This document shows, piece by piece, positions 46,771 through 55,820 of a stretch of 64,000 nucleotides of DNA. Made by a program: the position numbers and the translations under genes. The DNA comes from Acinetobacter sp. 10FS3-1. Its GTDB lineage: Bacteria; Pseudomonadota; Gammaproteobacteria; Pseudomonadales; Moraxellaceae. Location: NCBI RefSeq assembly GCF_013343215.1, contig NZ_CP039143.1:2356001-2420000 (forward strand), read 5' to 3'. How positions within the stretch are numbered: position 1 is the first letter of the stretch; every line of letters starts with the position of its first letter. The notes under the pieces were generated by a model. The model did not search any database. It saw only the letters and a program-made list of their open reading frames with translations, and was not told the origin of the DNA.

Positions 46771-48087
46771 ATGGCGTCTCCAGAAACTATCGCTGCCATA
46801 GAAACGACAGCGACCAATTCAAAATTTCGTGTTTTAACGGCAAGCTTGGTGGGCACCACAATCGAGTTCTTCGATTTTTATATTTATGCCACAGCTGCTG
46901 TTATTATTTTCCCCTATCTGTTTTTCCCGGCAAGTACAGATCCAATGACTGCCACGATTCAATCGCTGGCGACTTTTGCAATTGCCTTTATTGCCCGCCC
47001 GATTGGGGCAGCACTTTTTGGCCATCTGGGCGACCGGATTGGACGTAAGGCTACCCTGGTTGCAGCACTGCTGACCATGGGGATCTCTACCGTTGCCATC
47101 GGTTTACTCCCGACCTATGCCCAAATCGGAATTGCCGCGCCTCTGCTTCTGGCACTCTGCCGTTTGGGACAAGGCTTAGGTCTGGGGGGTGAATGGTCTG
47201 GGGCGGTTCTTCTTGCGACCGAAAACGCACCCGAAGGCAAACGTGCCTGGTATGGCATGTTCCCGCAGCTTGGGGCACCGATTGGCTTCATTCTGGCAAC
47301 CGGCTCATTCCTGACGCTGGGCGCATTTATGAGCGAACAGGCCTTTATGACCTGGGGCTGGCGTATTCCCTTTATTTCTAGCGCCCTGCTGGTCATTATC
47401 GGTTTATGGATTCGTTTAAAACTGCATGAAACTCCGGCCTTCCAGAAAGTGCTGGATAAACAAAAAGAAGTCAACATTCCTTTCTTTCAGGTATTTAAGA
47501 ATCATTCGAAAATGCTGGTGCTCGGCACAATTGCCGCGATCTGTACCTTTGTGGTGTTCTATTTGACCACAGTATTTGCACTGCAATGGGGCACCAAACA
47601 ATTGGGTTATTCGCGTGAAGAATTCCTGAAATTACAGCTGGTGGCGACGCTGTGTTTTGCAGCTTTTATTCCTTTATCTGCAGTATTGGCAGAGAAATTT
47701 GGCCGTAAAACCACCTCAATTGGGGTATGTGTAACTTCTGCTATTTTCGGGATTTTCTTTGCCGATATGTTGGAATCTGGTAATACGCTGATTGTTTTCC
47801 TGTTCCTGTGTATTGGTCTGGCGATTATGGGGCTGACCTATGGGCCAATTGGTACGGTACTGTCAGAAATTTTCCCGACCTCGGTACGTTATACCGGTTC
47901 TGCGCTCACCTTTAACCTAGCCGGGATTTTCGGTGCCTCTTTTGCTCCCCTCATTGCGACCAAACTGGCGACTGAATATGGTCTGTCCGCAGTAGGCTAT
48001 TACCTGACTGCAGCCTCCCTCCTGTCTTTGGTGGCCTTCCTGCTGATTCGTGAAACCAAAAACGACGATGTCAACAATCAGATTTAA
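46771..48087 (+). CDS. MFS transporter, metabolite:proton symporter subfamily
   Basis: A 438-aa inner-membrane carrier with 12 membrane segments. It belongs to the MHS group (ProP, ShiA, KgtP relatives): EFFDFYIYATAAVIIFPYLF in the first helix, RPIGAALFGHLGDRIGRKAT (cytoplasmic loop 2-3), GLGLGGEWSGAVLLATENAP, and the later TYGPIGTVLSEIFPTSVRYT. Substrates in this subgroup are small carboxylates, shikimate or osmolytes; none can be fixed here. It is monocistronic with a strong terminator. Confidence 0.88.
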   Translation: MASPETIAAIETTATNSKFRVLTASLVGTTIEFFDFYIYATAAVIIFPYLFFPASTDPMTATIQSLATFAIAFIARPIGAALFGHLGDRIGRKATLVAALLTMGISTVAIGLLPTYAQIGIAAPLLLALCRLGQGLGLGGEWSGAVLLATENAPEGKRAWYGMFPQLGAPIGFILATGSFLTLGAFMSEQAFMTWGWRIPFISSALLVIIGLWIRLKLHETPAFQKVLDKQKEVNIPFFQVFKNHSKMLVLGTIAAICTFVVFYLTTVFALQWGTKQLGYSREEFLKLQLVATLCFAAFIPLSAVLAEKFGRKTTSIGVCVTSAIFGIFFADMLESGNTLIVFLFLCIGLAIMGLTYGPIGTVLSEIFPTSVRYTGSALTFNLAGIFGASFAPLIATKLATEYGLSAVGYYLTAASLLSLVAFLLIRETKNDDVNNQI

Positions 48088-48113
48088 TGGCTGCTCAAGC
48101 TTAAATCCTGATC

Positions 48114-48143
48114 AAAGCCAGCATAAAGATGCTGGCTTTTTTT
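48114..48143 (+). terminator. Terminator of the MFS gene
   Basis: AAAGCCAGCA-taaaga-TGCTGGCTTT followed by T residues. Confidence 0.9.
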
Positions 48144-48228
48144 ATGATTTCACAACAAAAAACGGCTGTTTCTCTCGGCCTACTTCAGGAACAATCAAAT
48201 GACTAGAATCTCAATATGAGGCAGACAG

Positions 48229-48636
48229 ATGCAGGAGCTTATTGAACAAATTTCTCAGCAGCAGCTGGTCGAAATTATTATTCTGCTGGAAGATGATAAA
48301 AAGCTGGAAGCGATTCATTATATTCGGTCCCACACCCCTTTAGATGAAATACAGGCTCGACAGCTGATTGATGAGATTGTACGTGAGCATGATCTGGCCC
48401 TGCAACGTGATCCGAATGACACAATTGGCCCACGCTTTACTGAAGATGAAGATATGCAGCTGCTGACTCCGCCACTAGAATTACCGAAGCATCCTCAGCT
48501 GAGTATTTCCAAAGAGCAGGAAGTGGCCGCACAGCGTGTCCCGGAGACGACTCCTACCCAGCAGATTAAAAAGAAAATCTGGATGACGGCGGCAGCCATC
48601 GTACTGCTAATTATTCTGGTCTGGATTATCTTTTAA
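48229..48636 (+). CDS. Membrane protein with an L7/L12 C-terminal-like domain
   Basis: A 135-aa protein. Residues 10-50 (LVEIIILLEDDKKLEAIHYI followed by HTPLDEIQARQLIDEI) follow the pattern of the ribosomal L7/L12 C-terminal domain (K-x-x-A-I-x-x-x-R, then EAK-V-like helix), a motif that recurs in small bacterial membrane proteins. A Pro/Glu-rich linker comes next and a single C-terminal membrane helix (IWMTAAAIVLLIILVWIIF). The function is unknown; the domain similarity is by eye. Confidence 0.65.
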   Translation: MQELIEQISQQQLVEIIILLEDDKKLEAIHYIRSHTPLDEIQARQLIDEIVREHDLALQRDPNDTIGPRFTEDEDMQLLTPPLELPKHPQLSISKEQEVAAQRVPETTPTQQIKKKIWMTAAAIVLLIILVWIIF

Positions 48637-48668
48637 AAACCACGCCAATCCAGCTCTATTTAAACAAG

Positions 48669-49679
48669 CTAGATCAATTCAATAATATCAATCGTTGGGG
48701 GCACCCGAAAACGAAACGGCACCCCGACCATACCTGTTCCCACCGTCACAAATACATCGGCATGTTCATGACGGTACAGACCTTTCTTATGTCCCAGAAT
48801 GGAGACTTTCTTCATCACATAATCGGTCAGCCAGGGCAGTTCCACCTGCCCGCCATGTGTGTGTCCAGACAACATCAAGGGCCGGATGGGCAATTTCGGA
48901 ATCATGTCCACTGTATCCGGATTATGCGACAGGATCACCCATGGCTTGTCTTGGGGTAAGTCTGGCATTGAACGCATATCGGTTTTGCCCGCCCACAGAT
49001 CACCCACTCCGATCAGACGAAACTCGTCAAATTCAACCATCTTTCCTTCAATATCCATGACCTGATTGACTTCCAGTGCATAGCGCAACAACGCCTGAAT
49101 CGGAGGACCTGGATACTGCTCATCATGATTGCCATTCACCGAATAGACCGGCGCATGAATTTCCTTTAAAATTGCCAGTTCTTCTGCCAGCTTATTTTCA
49201 GGTTCGTAGGTCCAGTCTCCCGCTACCACCACCAAATCTGGCTGTAGGTGATTCAGCTTGTGTACAATCTGTCTTAACTGACGCTCATGGCCTGAAAATA
49301 GACCGATATGCAAGTCGGCAATCAGAGCAATTCGCACAGGCTGTTTCAACGGCTTGTCTGGATTAATCTGATAGCGCATGGTTTTCATGCGAATGATATG
49401 CGGCTCGATAAAACGCGCATAACTCAGCACGCTGGTAATCAGGAAAATAAAAATCGCTTCATGTGGCGAGTAATAGCCCGTCCAGCCAGCATAGATACTA
49501 AAGAACACCAGAGGAATCAGCAGATAGGCCAGATAAAAAGCCAGCAGATGGGCAAACGCTTTAAAAGGATGTATAGTTTCCGTACGCGACTGGCTGGACC
49601 ATGCCTGATACACTGCCCAGAAGGCGAGAAGCGCCATCCCTATATAAAAATAAAAAAATACGGAACTGCTATCCCACAT
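48669..49679 (-). CDS. Membrane-anchored metallophosphoesterase
   Basis: A 336-aa protein with several N-terminal membrane segments (SSVFFYFYIGMALLAFWAVY, FAHLLAFYLAYLLIPLVFFS) and a C-terminal calcineurin-like phosphoesterase. Metal-site motifs in order: ADLHIG, VVVAGDW, VNGNHDEQYPGPP, LSHNPD, and SGHTHGGQVELPW. These fit the YaeI/YkuE-like class, which includes UDP-2,3-diacylglucosamine and phosphodiester hydrolases. The exact substrate is open. It converges with the preceding gene and is divergent from the PLD gene. Confidence 0.88.
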   Translation of the reverse strand: MWDSSSVFFYFYIGMALLAFWAVYQAWSSQSRTETIHPFKAFAHLLAFYLAYLLIPLVFFSIYAGWTGYYSPHEAIFIFLITSVLSYARFIEPHIIRMKTMRYQINPDKPLKQPVRIALIADLHIGLFSGHERQLRQIVHKLNHLQPDLVVVAGDWTYEPENKLAEELAILKEIHAPVYSVNGNHDEQYPGPPIQALLRYALEVNQVMDIEGKMVEFDEFRLIGVGDLWAGKTDMRSMPDLPQDKPWVILSHNPDTVDMIPKLPIRPLMLSGHTHGGQVELPWLTDYVMKKVSILGHKKGLYRHEHADVFVTVGTGMVGVPFRFRVPPTIDIIELI

Positions 49680-49774
49680 ACAATCGCCTTATCAAGTTCA
49701 CCAGTATATGACTGGCTTTATATTTATCTTTTCATAGCTGGCCATTATACTCAATTCAAATTTTTCAAACTTTA

Positions 49775-51409
49775 ATGTCTATGACCTCTGCTTTCCGCAC
49801 TCAAGCCACATCTACTGCTTTTACTGCCCGTCGCCGCTTGAGTACCGGAATGTTGCTCAGTGCAACACTGGTGCTCGGCTTGCCCGCATGCAGCACTTTG
49901 CCCAAACAGGCTGAGCAGCCAAGTCAGATGGCCTTTGAGACAGATACCAGCCAAACCAGTCTGGCACAGATCATTACCCCCCTACGCGACAAGAACCTGG
50001 GCCTGACCGGTTACCACCTACTATATGACCCCCTGGAAGCCCTGGCTGCACGGATGCAGCTGATTCACAAAGCAGAGCGTAGTCTGGATTTGCAATATTA
50101 TATCTGGGATAACGACCGGATCGGTGCCCTGGCCTTGCATGGCCTGATTCAGGCTGCAGATCGCGGCGTTCAGGTGCGTCTGCTGATTGATGACAATAAT
50201 GCCAAGAAAATGGAAGGTATTTATCTGGCGCTGGATCAGCACCAGAATATTGATGTGAAGTTGTATAACCCTTACCGCTTCCGTAAATACCGGGCCATGG
50301 ACATGGTGCTGGACTTAAAACGTATCAACCGCCGCATGCACAATAAAAGCTTTATTGCCGACAACCAGATTGCGCTGATTGGCGGTCGCAACATGAGCAA
50401 TCAATATTACAATGTAAGTGACAGCTATCAATTTTCTGATGTAGACGTGATGCTGGTCGGGGCAGCTTCAGATGAAATCATTCACTCTTTTGATGAATAC
50501 TGGAATGATGAATATGCTTATCCGGTTCGTCAGATCGTTAAGCCCGGACATCACACCTTGCGTTTCCCCAGCCTGAAACAGCAGCTGGAAGCCCATGGTC
50601 AGGATATCTATACCCAAAACTACCTGAATCTGGCCAATCGCTCCCAGGCCTTTGATAAATGGCTGGAACATAACATCCAGCTGGACTGGGTAGAAGCAGA
50701 AGTAGTCAAAGATTCTCCTGCCAAAATCAAAGCAGAAGCAGAGACTGAGGATCATCTGAATTTTCAGTTATTACAACGTCTGGAAAAACCTGAACACAGT
50801 GTCGATATTGTCTCCGCTTATTTTGTGCCTGAAAAACTGGGGGCAGAACGATTAAAAAAACTGGCAGCCAATGATATTAAAGTCCGTGTTTTAACCAACT
50901 CTTATAAAGCCAATGACGTCTCGATTGTGCATGCCTTCTATGCCAAATACCGTCAGAACCTGCTGGAAAATGATGTACAGCTGTATGAATTTCTGGCTGC
51001 ACCCGATGCAGATCACCTGAATGCCAATACTGAAGAACTCGCCAAGAAAGCCAAAGTCAGTCTCAAGGGCCTAAGCCGTTCCAGTCTGCATGCCAAAATG
51101 ATGGCCCTGGACCAGAAACAGGTCTTTATTGGTTCCTTTAATTTTGACCCGCGTTCTGCCTATTTAAATACTGAAATCGGAGTTGTATTAAACAGCCCTG
51201 CTCTGGCCCGTGCGGTACATAGCACCATGGACCAGAATTTAAGTAAATATGCGTATAAGCTGGTACTGGATGCCAATCAGAAGATTAACTGGAAAATCAG
51301 CAAGGCAAATGGAGAGACCAAAACTTTTACCAAAGAACCTGGGATGAAATGGTATCAGCGGGCGTCCTTAAAATTCCTGTCCTGGCTACCGATTGAAGGC
51401 TTTATGTAA
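49775..51409 (+). CDS. Phospholipase D-family lipoprotein, cardiolipin synthase-like
   Basis: A 544-aa protein with two HKD motifs: HNKSFIADNQIALIGGRNMS and HAKMMALDQKQVFIGSFNFD (HxK then D). The RRRLSTGMLLSATLVLGLPA segment ends in LPAC, a possible lipobox, so it is probably an envelope lipoprotein. The layout and internal segments (DLQYYIWDNDRIGALALHGL, VQVRLLIDDNNAKKMEGIYL) match ClsC/YmdC-like proteins that make cardiolipin from phosphatidylglycerol and phosphatidylethanolamine. The acyltransferase that follows is convergent. The precise substrate is inferred from the family. Confidence 0.82.
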   Translation: MSMTSAFRTQATSTAFTARRRLSTGMLLSATLVLGLPACSTLPKQAEQPSQMAFETDTSQTSLAQIITPLRDKNLGLTGYHLLYDPLEALAARMQLIHKAERSLDLQYYIWDNDRIGALALHGLIQAADRGVQVRLLIDDNNAKKMEGIYLALDQHQNIDVKLYNPYRFRKYRAMDMVLDLKRINRRMHNKSFIADNQIALIGGRNMSNQYYNVSDSYQFSDVDVMLVGAASDEIIHSFDEYWNDEYAYPVRQIVKPGHHTLRFPSLKQQLEAHGQDIYTQNYLNLANRSQAFDKWLEHNIQLDWVEAEVVKDSPAKIKAEAETEDHLNFQLLQRLEKPEHSVDIVSAYFVPEKLGAERLKKLAANDIKVRVLTNSYKANDVSIVHAFYAKYRQNLLENDVQLYEFLAAPDADHLNANTEELAKKAKVSLKGLSRSSLHAKMMALDQKQVFIGSFNFDPRSAYLNTEIGVVLNSPALARAVHSTMDQNLSKYAYKLVLDANQKINWKISKANGETKTFTKEPGMKWYQRASLKFLSWLPIEGFM

Positions 51410-51460
51410 ACGATATGGAACTCAAAAACTGCTGAATCAATATGACAAGTCGCTACCCCG

Positions 51461-51483
51461 GCTGACTGGTTTTTTTAGTCAGC
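51461..51483. terminator. Hairpin between convergent PLD and acyltransferase genes
   Basis: GCTGACT / AGTCAGC with a T-rich loop. A weak candidate for transcription end on either strand. Confidence 0.35.
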
Positions 51484-51492
51484 ACCATGACC

Positions 51493-52302
51493 TTAATGCG
51501 ATTCTTTCAGCACTTTGGAGTGTAATTCCTTTAAGCCCTGCAACATCTGGTCTTGCACTATCGGGGTCAAAGTATCAACGGTCAGTCCTGCTGTCGGAAT
51601 AGCCGGCAAAGCCATCAGATGCGCAGTCACTTTCGGCATTTCCAGTACATTTTGCACATGGGCCGCAAAGCTGATGTTATCAATAAATGGCGCTACCATA
51701 TCCAGTTGCCCTTGCTGATTGACATAACACAGCAGGCAGATTTGAACCGGACGCTGCGCTTCAATTGCAGCTCCTAGAATACGGCCATGCACCTTCTTGA
51801 TTGAACGACCATCCGAAGTTGTGGCTTCCGGGAAAAACAAGACCGGAATATCCTGCTTTAAAAACTCGCTAATCTGCTCACGGATTCTTACCGAATCTCC
51901 CGAACCTCGTTTAATAAATAAGGTTCCGCCACTTTTGGCCAACTTCCCCAATACCGGCCAATTTTCGATTTCGGCTTTGGCCAGAAAAAACACCCGGGCA
52001 GCCGAGCCTAAAACTGCAACATCCAGCCAGGAAATATGGTTGCTTACCCACAGGGCAGGCTCACGTGGAATGGTGCCATGCACTTTGACTTCAATATTAA
52101 AGACCTTGCACAACTGACGGCAAAAATACTGCACATAACGTGTATTGTTTGGATTATTCGGATGTTTATGCAGGCTATGCCGGTATACCAGATAAAACCC
52201 TTCACTGATTGTGGTGACGGATGCAAAGATTTTTCTGGAATAGAGAAAGAATTTTGCAAAGCCGCTTATCTCAGCTGTTTGATTGTGTACAGTAGGGTGC
52301 AT
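51493..52302 (-). CDS. 1-acyl-glycerol-3-phosphate acyltransferase-like (PlsC family)
   Basis: A 269-aa lysophospholipid acyltransferase. The catalytic NHxxxxD motif is seen in LWVSNHISWLDVAVLGSAAR; motif III-like FFPEATTSDGRSIKKVHGRI carries a Glu-x-x-Thr pattern. The N-terminus (KFFLYSRKIFASVTTISEGF) is membrane-associated. Acyl transfer to lysophosphatidic acid, or another lysolipid, in the inner membrane is expected. Its neighbours, a PLD-type phospholipid enzyme and a membrane protein, fit phospholipid metabolism, though the genes are convergent and not an operon. Confidence 0.85.
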   Translation of the reverse strand: MHPTVHNQTAEISGFAKFFLYSRKIFASVTTISEGFYLVYRHSLHKHPNNPNNTRYVQYFCRQLCKVFNIEVKVHGTIPREPALWVSNHISWLDVAVLGSAARVFFLAKAEIENWPVLGKLAKSGGTLFIKRGSGDSVRIREQISEFLKQDIPVLFFPEATTSDGRSIKKVHGRILGAAIEAQRPVQICLLCYVNQQGQLDMVAPFIDNISFAAHVQNVLEMPKVTAHLMALPAIPTAGLTVDTLTPIVQDQMLQGLKELHSKVLKESH

Positions 52303-52490
52303 AAAAAGATCACTAAATCCTAAACAAGATACAGGGAATATCCACGAATTAAACTTATTCTATACTTTTCAATCTTAACTTGCATTGATAATAAAAAGCC
52401 TCTCATGCCATTTCTCGCATTAATTTAAATATGATTTTTAAATCAAATAAAAAAAGTCATCGAAATATCAGAGCAAAAAAGGATGAAACT

Positions 52491-52622
52491 ATGCAAAAAA
52501 CCCAGCAGTCCTGCCATGAAATGATTCCACCGGCACAAGCACTTAAATTTATTCTCGGCATAACTCTGGTCTATACCTGTGTTCTGGTAACACTTGCACA
52601 ACTGTTTGTCACGGTGCTTTAA
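52491..52622 (+). CDS. Small single-span membrane protein (43 aa)
   Basis: A 43-aa protein from ATG 52491 (preceded by AGGATG); an upstream in-frame ATG at 52431 would add a very basic stretch and lacks a ribosome-binding site. The protein is MQKTQQSCHEMIPPAQALKF followed by one membrane helix (ILGITLVYTCVLVTLAQLFV). It lies 77 bases before hflX in the same direction. The family is unknown. Confidence 0.6.
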   Translation: MQKTQQSCHEMIPPAQALKFILGITLVYTCVLVTLAQLFVTVL

Positions 52623-52698
52623 AAGAAAGCCTTGTATGCCCGTATCTGTTCTGTTCATTTTCAACTAAAATGAAATTTTACAATGGAGCATGTGCTGA

Positions 52699-54039
52699 GT
52701 GGAATATGTAGAGCAACATCGGGGAAAAGAACAGGTCATACTGGTCAGTGTGAGCGTACAAATACTGGAAGACCTGGATGCTGATGAGTTTCACTTGCTG
52801 GCACAATCTGCTGATGCTGAAATTCTGCAACATATTCATACACAGCGCCTCCGTCCGGACCCGAAGCTGTTTATCGGTTCAGGTAAGGCTGAAGAAATTG
52901 CCGAACAGGTCAAACTGCTGGATGCCAATCTGGTCATTTTTGATCATGCACTTTCTCCGGCTCAGGCCCGTAACCTTGAATACATGTTGAAATGCAGGGT
53001 TGTGGACCGGACTGAGCTGATTCTGGATATCTTTGCCCAACGCGCTCGGACGTATGAAGGGAAATTACAAGTTGAACTGGCGCAGTTACAGCATTTATCT
53101 TCACGTCTGATTCGCAGCCGTGGCAATCTTGACAGTCAAAAAGGCGGGATTGGCTTACGTGGCCCCGGGGAAACCCTCCTTGAAACTGACCGCCGTCTGC
53201 TGCGGATTCGTATGGGTCAGCTTAAAGCCAAACTGGATAAAGTCCGTCAAACCCGCACCCAAGGGCGTGTTGCCCGTCAAAAAGCGGCTGTGCCGACAGT
53301 TTCTCTGGTGGGTTATACCAATGCCGGCAAATCCACCCTGTTTAATATTCTAGCCGGCAGCAATGTCTATGCCGCCGACCAGCTCTTTGCCACCCTCGAT
53401 CCAACCCTGCGCCATCTGGAATGGGACGGCATTGGCAATCTGGTTCTGGCCGATACTGTAGGTTTTGTCCGCAATCTTTCCCACTCGCTGGTGGAATCTT
53501 TTAAAGCAACGCTCGAAGAAACCCTGGAAGCCACGCTGCTGTTACATGTGATCGATTCCAGCAGTCCAGATATGGTGGAACAGATTGAAGCGGTCGAAAA
53601 AGTCCTGCAAGAAATCGGGGCAGATGTACCGATGCTGCGTGTCTACAACAAGATTGATTGTAGTGGTGAAGAGCCAAAAATCATTTACCGACAACCGGGC
53701 CTGCCTGAGCGGGTGTATATTTCAGCCCATAGTGGCGCGGGTATTGATTTATTGCGTAAGGCTGTACATGAAGCTCTGATGGGGCAACTTCAGTCGTTTG
53801 AGCTGGTTCTGCAGCATGCACATGGCAAGTTGCGTAATCAGTTATATAGCCTGAACGTCATTCAGTCTGAACATTATGATGAAGAAGGCCACCTGCATCT
53901 CAATATCCGGATTGCGCCACAAAAACTGGAACAACTGATTAAACAGGCGCATTTACCCCTCGAAGATATTCTTGGCAAGCAGGCGCAACAATTCAAGCGC
54001 CCACTGGAAGAATTTGAAATCAAGACCAAGATCGAGTAA
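52699..54039 (+). CDS. hflX: GTPase HflX
   Basis: A ribosome-associated GTPase of 446 aa that rescues stalled or heat-damaged 50S/70S ribosomes. N-terminal HflX domain (KLFIGSGKAEEIAEQVKLLD, VVDRTELILDIFAQRARTYE, GKLQVELAQLQHLSSRLIRS with GGIGLRGPGET) is complete. The G domain has GYTNAGKSTLFNIL (P-loop, about residue 204), FATLDPTLRHLEW, DTVGFVRNL and NKID. The start is GTG 52699, with GGAG upstream; no closer ATG is in frame. In many gammaproteobacteria it follows hfq; no hfq is visible here. Confidence 0.93.
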   Translation: MEYVEQHRGKEQVILVSVSVQILEDLDADEFHLLAQSADAEILQHIHTQRLRPDPKLFIGSGKAEEIAEQVKLLDANLVIFDHALSPAQARNLEYMLKCRVVDRTELILDIFAQRARTYEGKLQVELAQLQHLSSRLIRSRGNLDSQKGGIGLRGPGETLLETDRRLLRIRMGQLKAKLDKVRQTRTQGRVARQKAAVPTVSLVGYTNAGKSTLFNILAGSNVYAADQLFATLDPTLRHLEWDGIGNLVLADTVGFVRNLSHSLVESFKATLEETLEATLLLHVIDSSSPDMVEQIEAVEKVLQEIGADVPMLRVYNKIDCSGEEPKIIYRQPGLPERVYISAHSGAGIDLLRKAVHEALMGQLQSFELVLQHAHGKLRNQLYSLNVIQSEHYDEEGHLHLNIRIAPQKLEQLIKQAHLPLEDILGKQAQQFKRPLEEFEIKTKIE

Positions 54040-54078
54040 AACTTGATTATTAAACTTTTTATTAAATGACTACAATTG

Positions 54079-54450
54079 ATGAACTGGATAAAAAATATCG
54101 ACTGGCCAGCATGGATCGCCACTCTACTGCTGATTGTGGTTTTTCGTGAAGGCTCAGTATGGATCATGACTCAACTCAATCATCCTGAACTGGGAAATCT
54201 GGTCGGGCTGATCAGTCTGCTGATTGTACTGTTTGCATGGCGTTATTTTTCCAAACTGCCTCCACGTCTGATTGATACCAATAATAAACTGATGAAAGAA
54301 AGTGCCTTTGCCTTTTTGCCGATTAGTGCGGGTTCTTTGATCATGCTGATCCAATTGGGACAAAAGATTCCAGCCTTTATGCTGGTGCTGTGCCTGAGCA
54401 CGCTTCTTCCTCTTTGGATCTACGCCAAAATGGCAAAACGCTGGTTATAG
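54079..54450 (+). CDS. LrgA/CidA-like holin-family protein
   Basis: A 123-aa four-helix membrane protein from ATG 54079 (a TTG lies three bases upstream). The pattern WIATLLLIVVFREGSVWIM, GLISLLIVLFAWRYFSKLPP, a NNKLMKESAFAFLPISAGSL segment and a final helix resembles LrgA/CidA family proteins. The next gene is clearly LrgB, nine bases away, and LrgA-LrgB pairs are standard, which supports the call. The family affects murein hydrolase release and central-metabolite (e.g. pyruvate) transport in various bacteria; no role can be fixed here. Confidence 0.75.
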   Translation: MNWIKNIDWPAWIATLLLIVVFREGSVWIMTQLNHPELGNLVGLISLLIVLFAWRYFSKLPPRLIDTNNKLMKESAFAFLPISAGSLIMLIQLGQKIPAFMLVLCLSTLLPLWIYAKMAKRWL

Positions 54451-54459
54451 GAATCCCCC

Positions 54460-55134
54460 ATGCTCTCTATTCTGTATAGTTTTTTGATTACCCTGATCGC
54501 TTATCTGCTGGCCAAGCCGCTTAACCGTTTCATTCCACAAATTCCAGTCATTGTTTTTGCCATGTTTCTGGTACTGCTCATCCTGTTCGGATTCGGTGTT
54601 CCTTATGAGCATTATATGGATGAGGTCAATCCGATCTTTAACCATCTACTCGGTTACGTAACAGTTGCCCTGGCGATTCCACTTGCTGCCATGCGCTATG
54701 ATGACCTGCCTTTAAAAGCCATTATCGGGATTTTGATCTTTGCCAGTATCAGTGCCGTGGCTTTACCGATGGGACTGGCTTATCTGCTGCACATGTCTTC
54801 TACCGATATTATGGCTTTTGCCACTCGTGCAGTCACCACACCGATTGCCATCAATATTGCCACCTTACTTGAAGCCCCTATCAGCCTGACTATTTTAATT
54901 GTGATCCTGTCTGGTGTGATCGGTGCTGCTTTTTCACCGTTTATTTTAAGGCATATCAATGATGAACGCGCCTCCGGCCTGGCATTGGGACTGGCAGCAC
55001 ATGCGATTGGCACGGCACAGGCATGGCAGCGCGGCAGTGTTGCAGGACGCTATGCTGCATTCGGTATGGCGGTCAATGCGGTTTTCACTGCAATATGGCT
55101 ACCATCATTTATCTTTTTTCTGCAAAAAATGTGA
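54460..55134 (+). CDS. LrgB/CidB-family membrane protein
   Basis: A 224-aa integral membrane protein. LrgB markers are present: LGYVTVALAIPLAAMRYDDL, AFATRAVTTPIAINIATLLE (the SVT/AVTTPIA signature) and SGLALGLAAHAIGTAQAWQR with AAFGMAVNAVFTAIWLP at the C-terminus. It is translated closely behind the LrgA-like gene, so the two form an operon possibly also with hflX. A palindromic terminator follows. Confidence 0.9.
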   Translation: MLSILYSFLITLIAYLLAKPLNRFIPQIPVIVFAMFLVLLILFGFGVPYEHYMDEVNPIFNHLLGYVTVALAIPLAAMRYDDLPLKAIIGILIFASISAVALPMGLAYLLHMSSTDIMAFATRAVTTPIAINIATLLEAPISLTILIVILSGVIGAAFSPFILRHINDERASGLALGLAAHAIGTAQAWQRGSVAGRYAAFGMAVNAVFTAIWLPSFIFFLQKM

Positions 55135-55135
55135 C

Positions 55136-55163
55136 TAAACAATCATTTTTAAATGATTGTTTA
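55136..55163 (+). terminator. Palindromic hairpin after lrgB
   Basis: TAAACAATCATTT-tt-AAATGATTGTTTA is almost perfectly symmetrical; likely terminator, AT-rich. Confidence 0.65.
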
Positions 55164-55222
55164 GTCTATTAATTAAGCTTATTATCAATTTGTATTTTGT
55201 CATAAAGTAAAGGATGATTTTA

Positions 55223-55669
55223 ATGAAAAAGATTAAATTGGTTTCCGCCCTTCTCTTGAGCAGCTTTTCAGGCATGATTTGGGCCAATGATATTACAGGG
55301 CTGTGGAAAAACATCGATGACAAAACAGGCTCTTCAAAAGCTGTTTTAGAAATCCGCCAAGAATCAAATGGCAGCTATACTGCTAAAATTATAAAAGTTA
55401 CCCCGCGTCCAGGTTATACCCCGAAAGAAACCTGTGTTTCCTGCCCTGCCCCTTATACCAATAAACCAATCTTGGGCCTAGACGTACTGACCGGTCTTAA
55501 AGCAGACGGCGAGAACAACTACGTGGGAGGTAAAATCCTGGATCCGCTTTCAGGAAAAATCTACAGCACCAAAGCCAGACTGAGCCCGAATGGCAAGCGT
55601 ATTACTTTACGCGGCTATGTGGGTGTCTCTGCACTCGGCCGCAGTCAAACATGGATTCGCCACGACTAG
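55223..55669 (+). CDS. DUF2147 exported protein, copy 1
   Basis: A 148-aa protein from ATG 55223, with AAAGGATG upstream. Signal peptide MKKIKLVSALLLSSFSGMIW ends near ANDITG. The mature domain is DUF2147: ITGLWKNIDDKTGSSKAVLE, KVTPRPGYTPKETCVSCPAP, GLDVLTGLKADGENNYVGGK, ILDPLSGKIYSTKARLSPNG and GYVGVSALGRSQTWIR. A CxxC pair may form a disulfide. This is a small periplasmic beta-barrel-like family of unknown function. It is directly followed by a second, diverged copy at 55821. Confidence 0.86.
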   Translation: MKKIKLVSALLLSSFSGMIWANDITGLWKNIDDKTGSSKAVLEIRQESNGSYTAKIIKVTPRPGYTPKETCVSCPAPYTNKPILGLDVLTGLKADGENNYVGGKILDPLSGKIYSTKARLSPNGKRITLRGYVGVSALGRSQTWIRHD

Positions 55670-55820
55670 TTTAAGGCCTGCGCCAGAAGCATAAAACTGA
55701 ATAAAAAACGTTTCAAATCCAAAAAAATAACCAGTATTCAACTGCAGAATCTAGGCCAATATCGCATATAAAAAATTAGATTCGGCACTTGAATGACAAG
55801 TGGTCAAGGGGGAAATAAAG

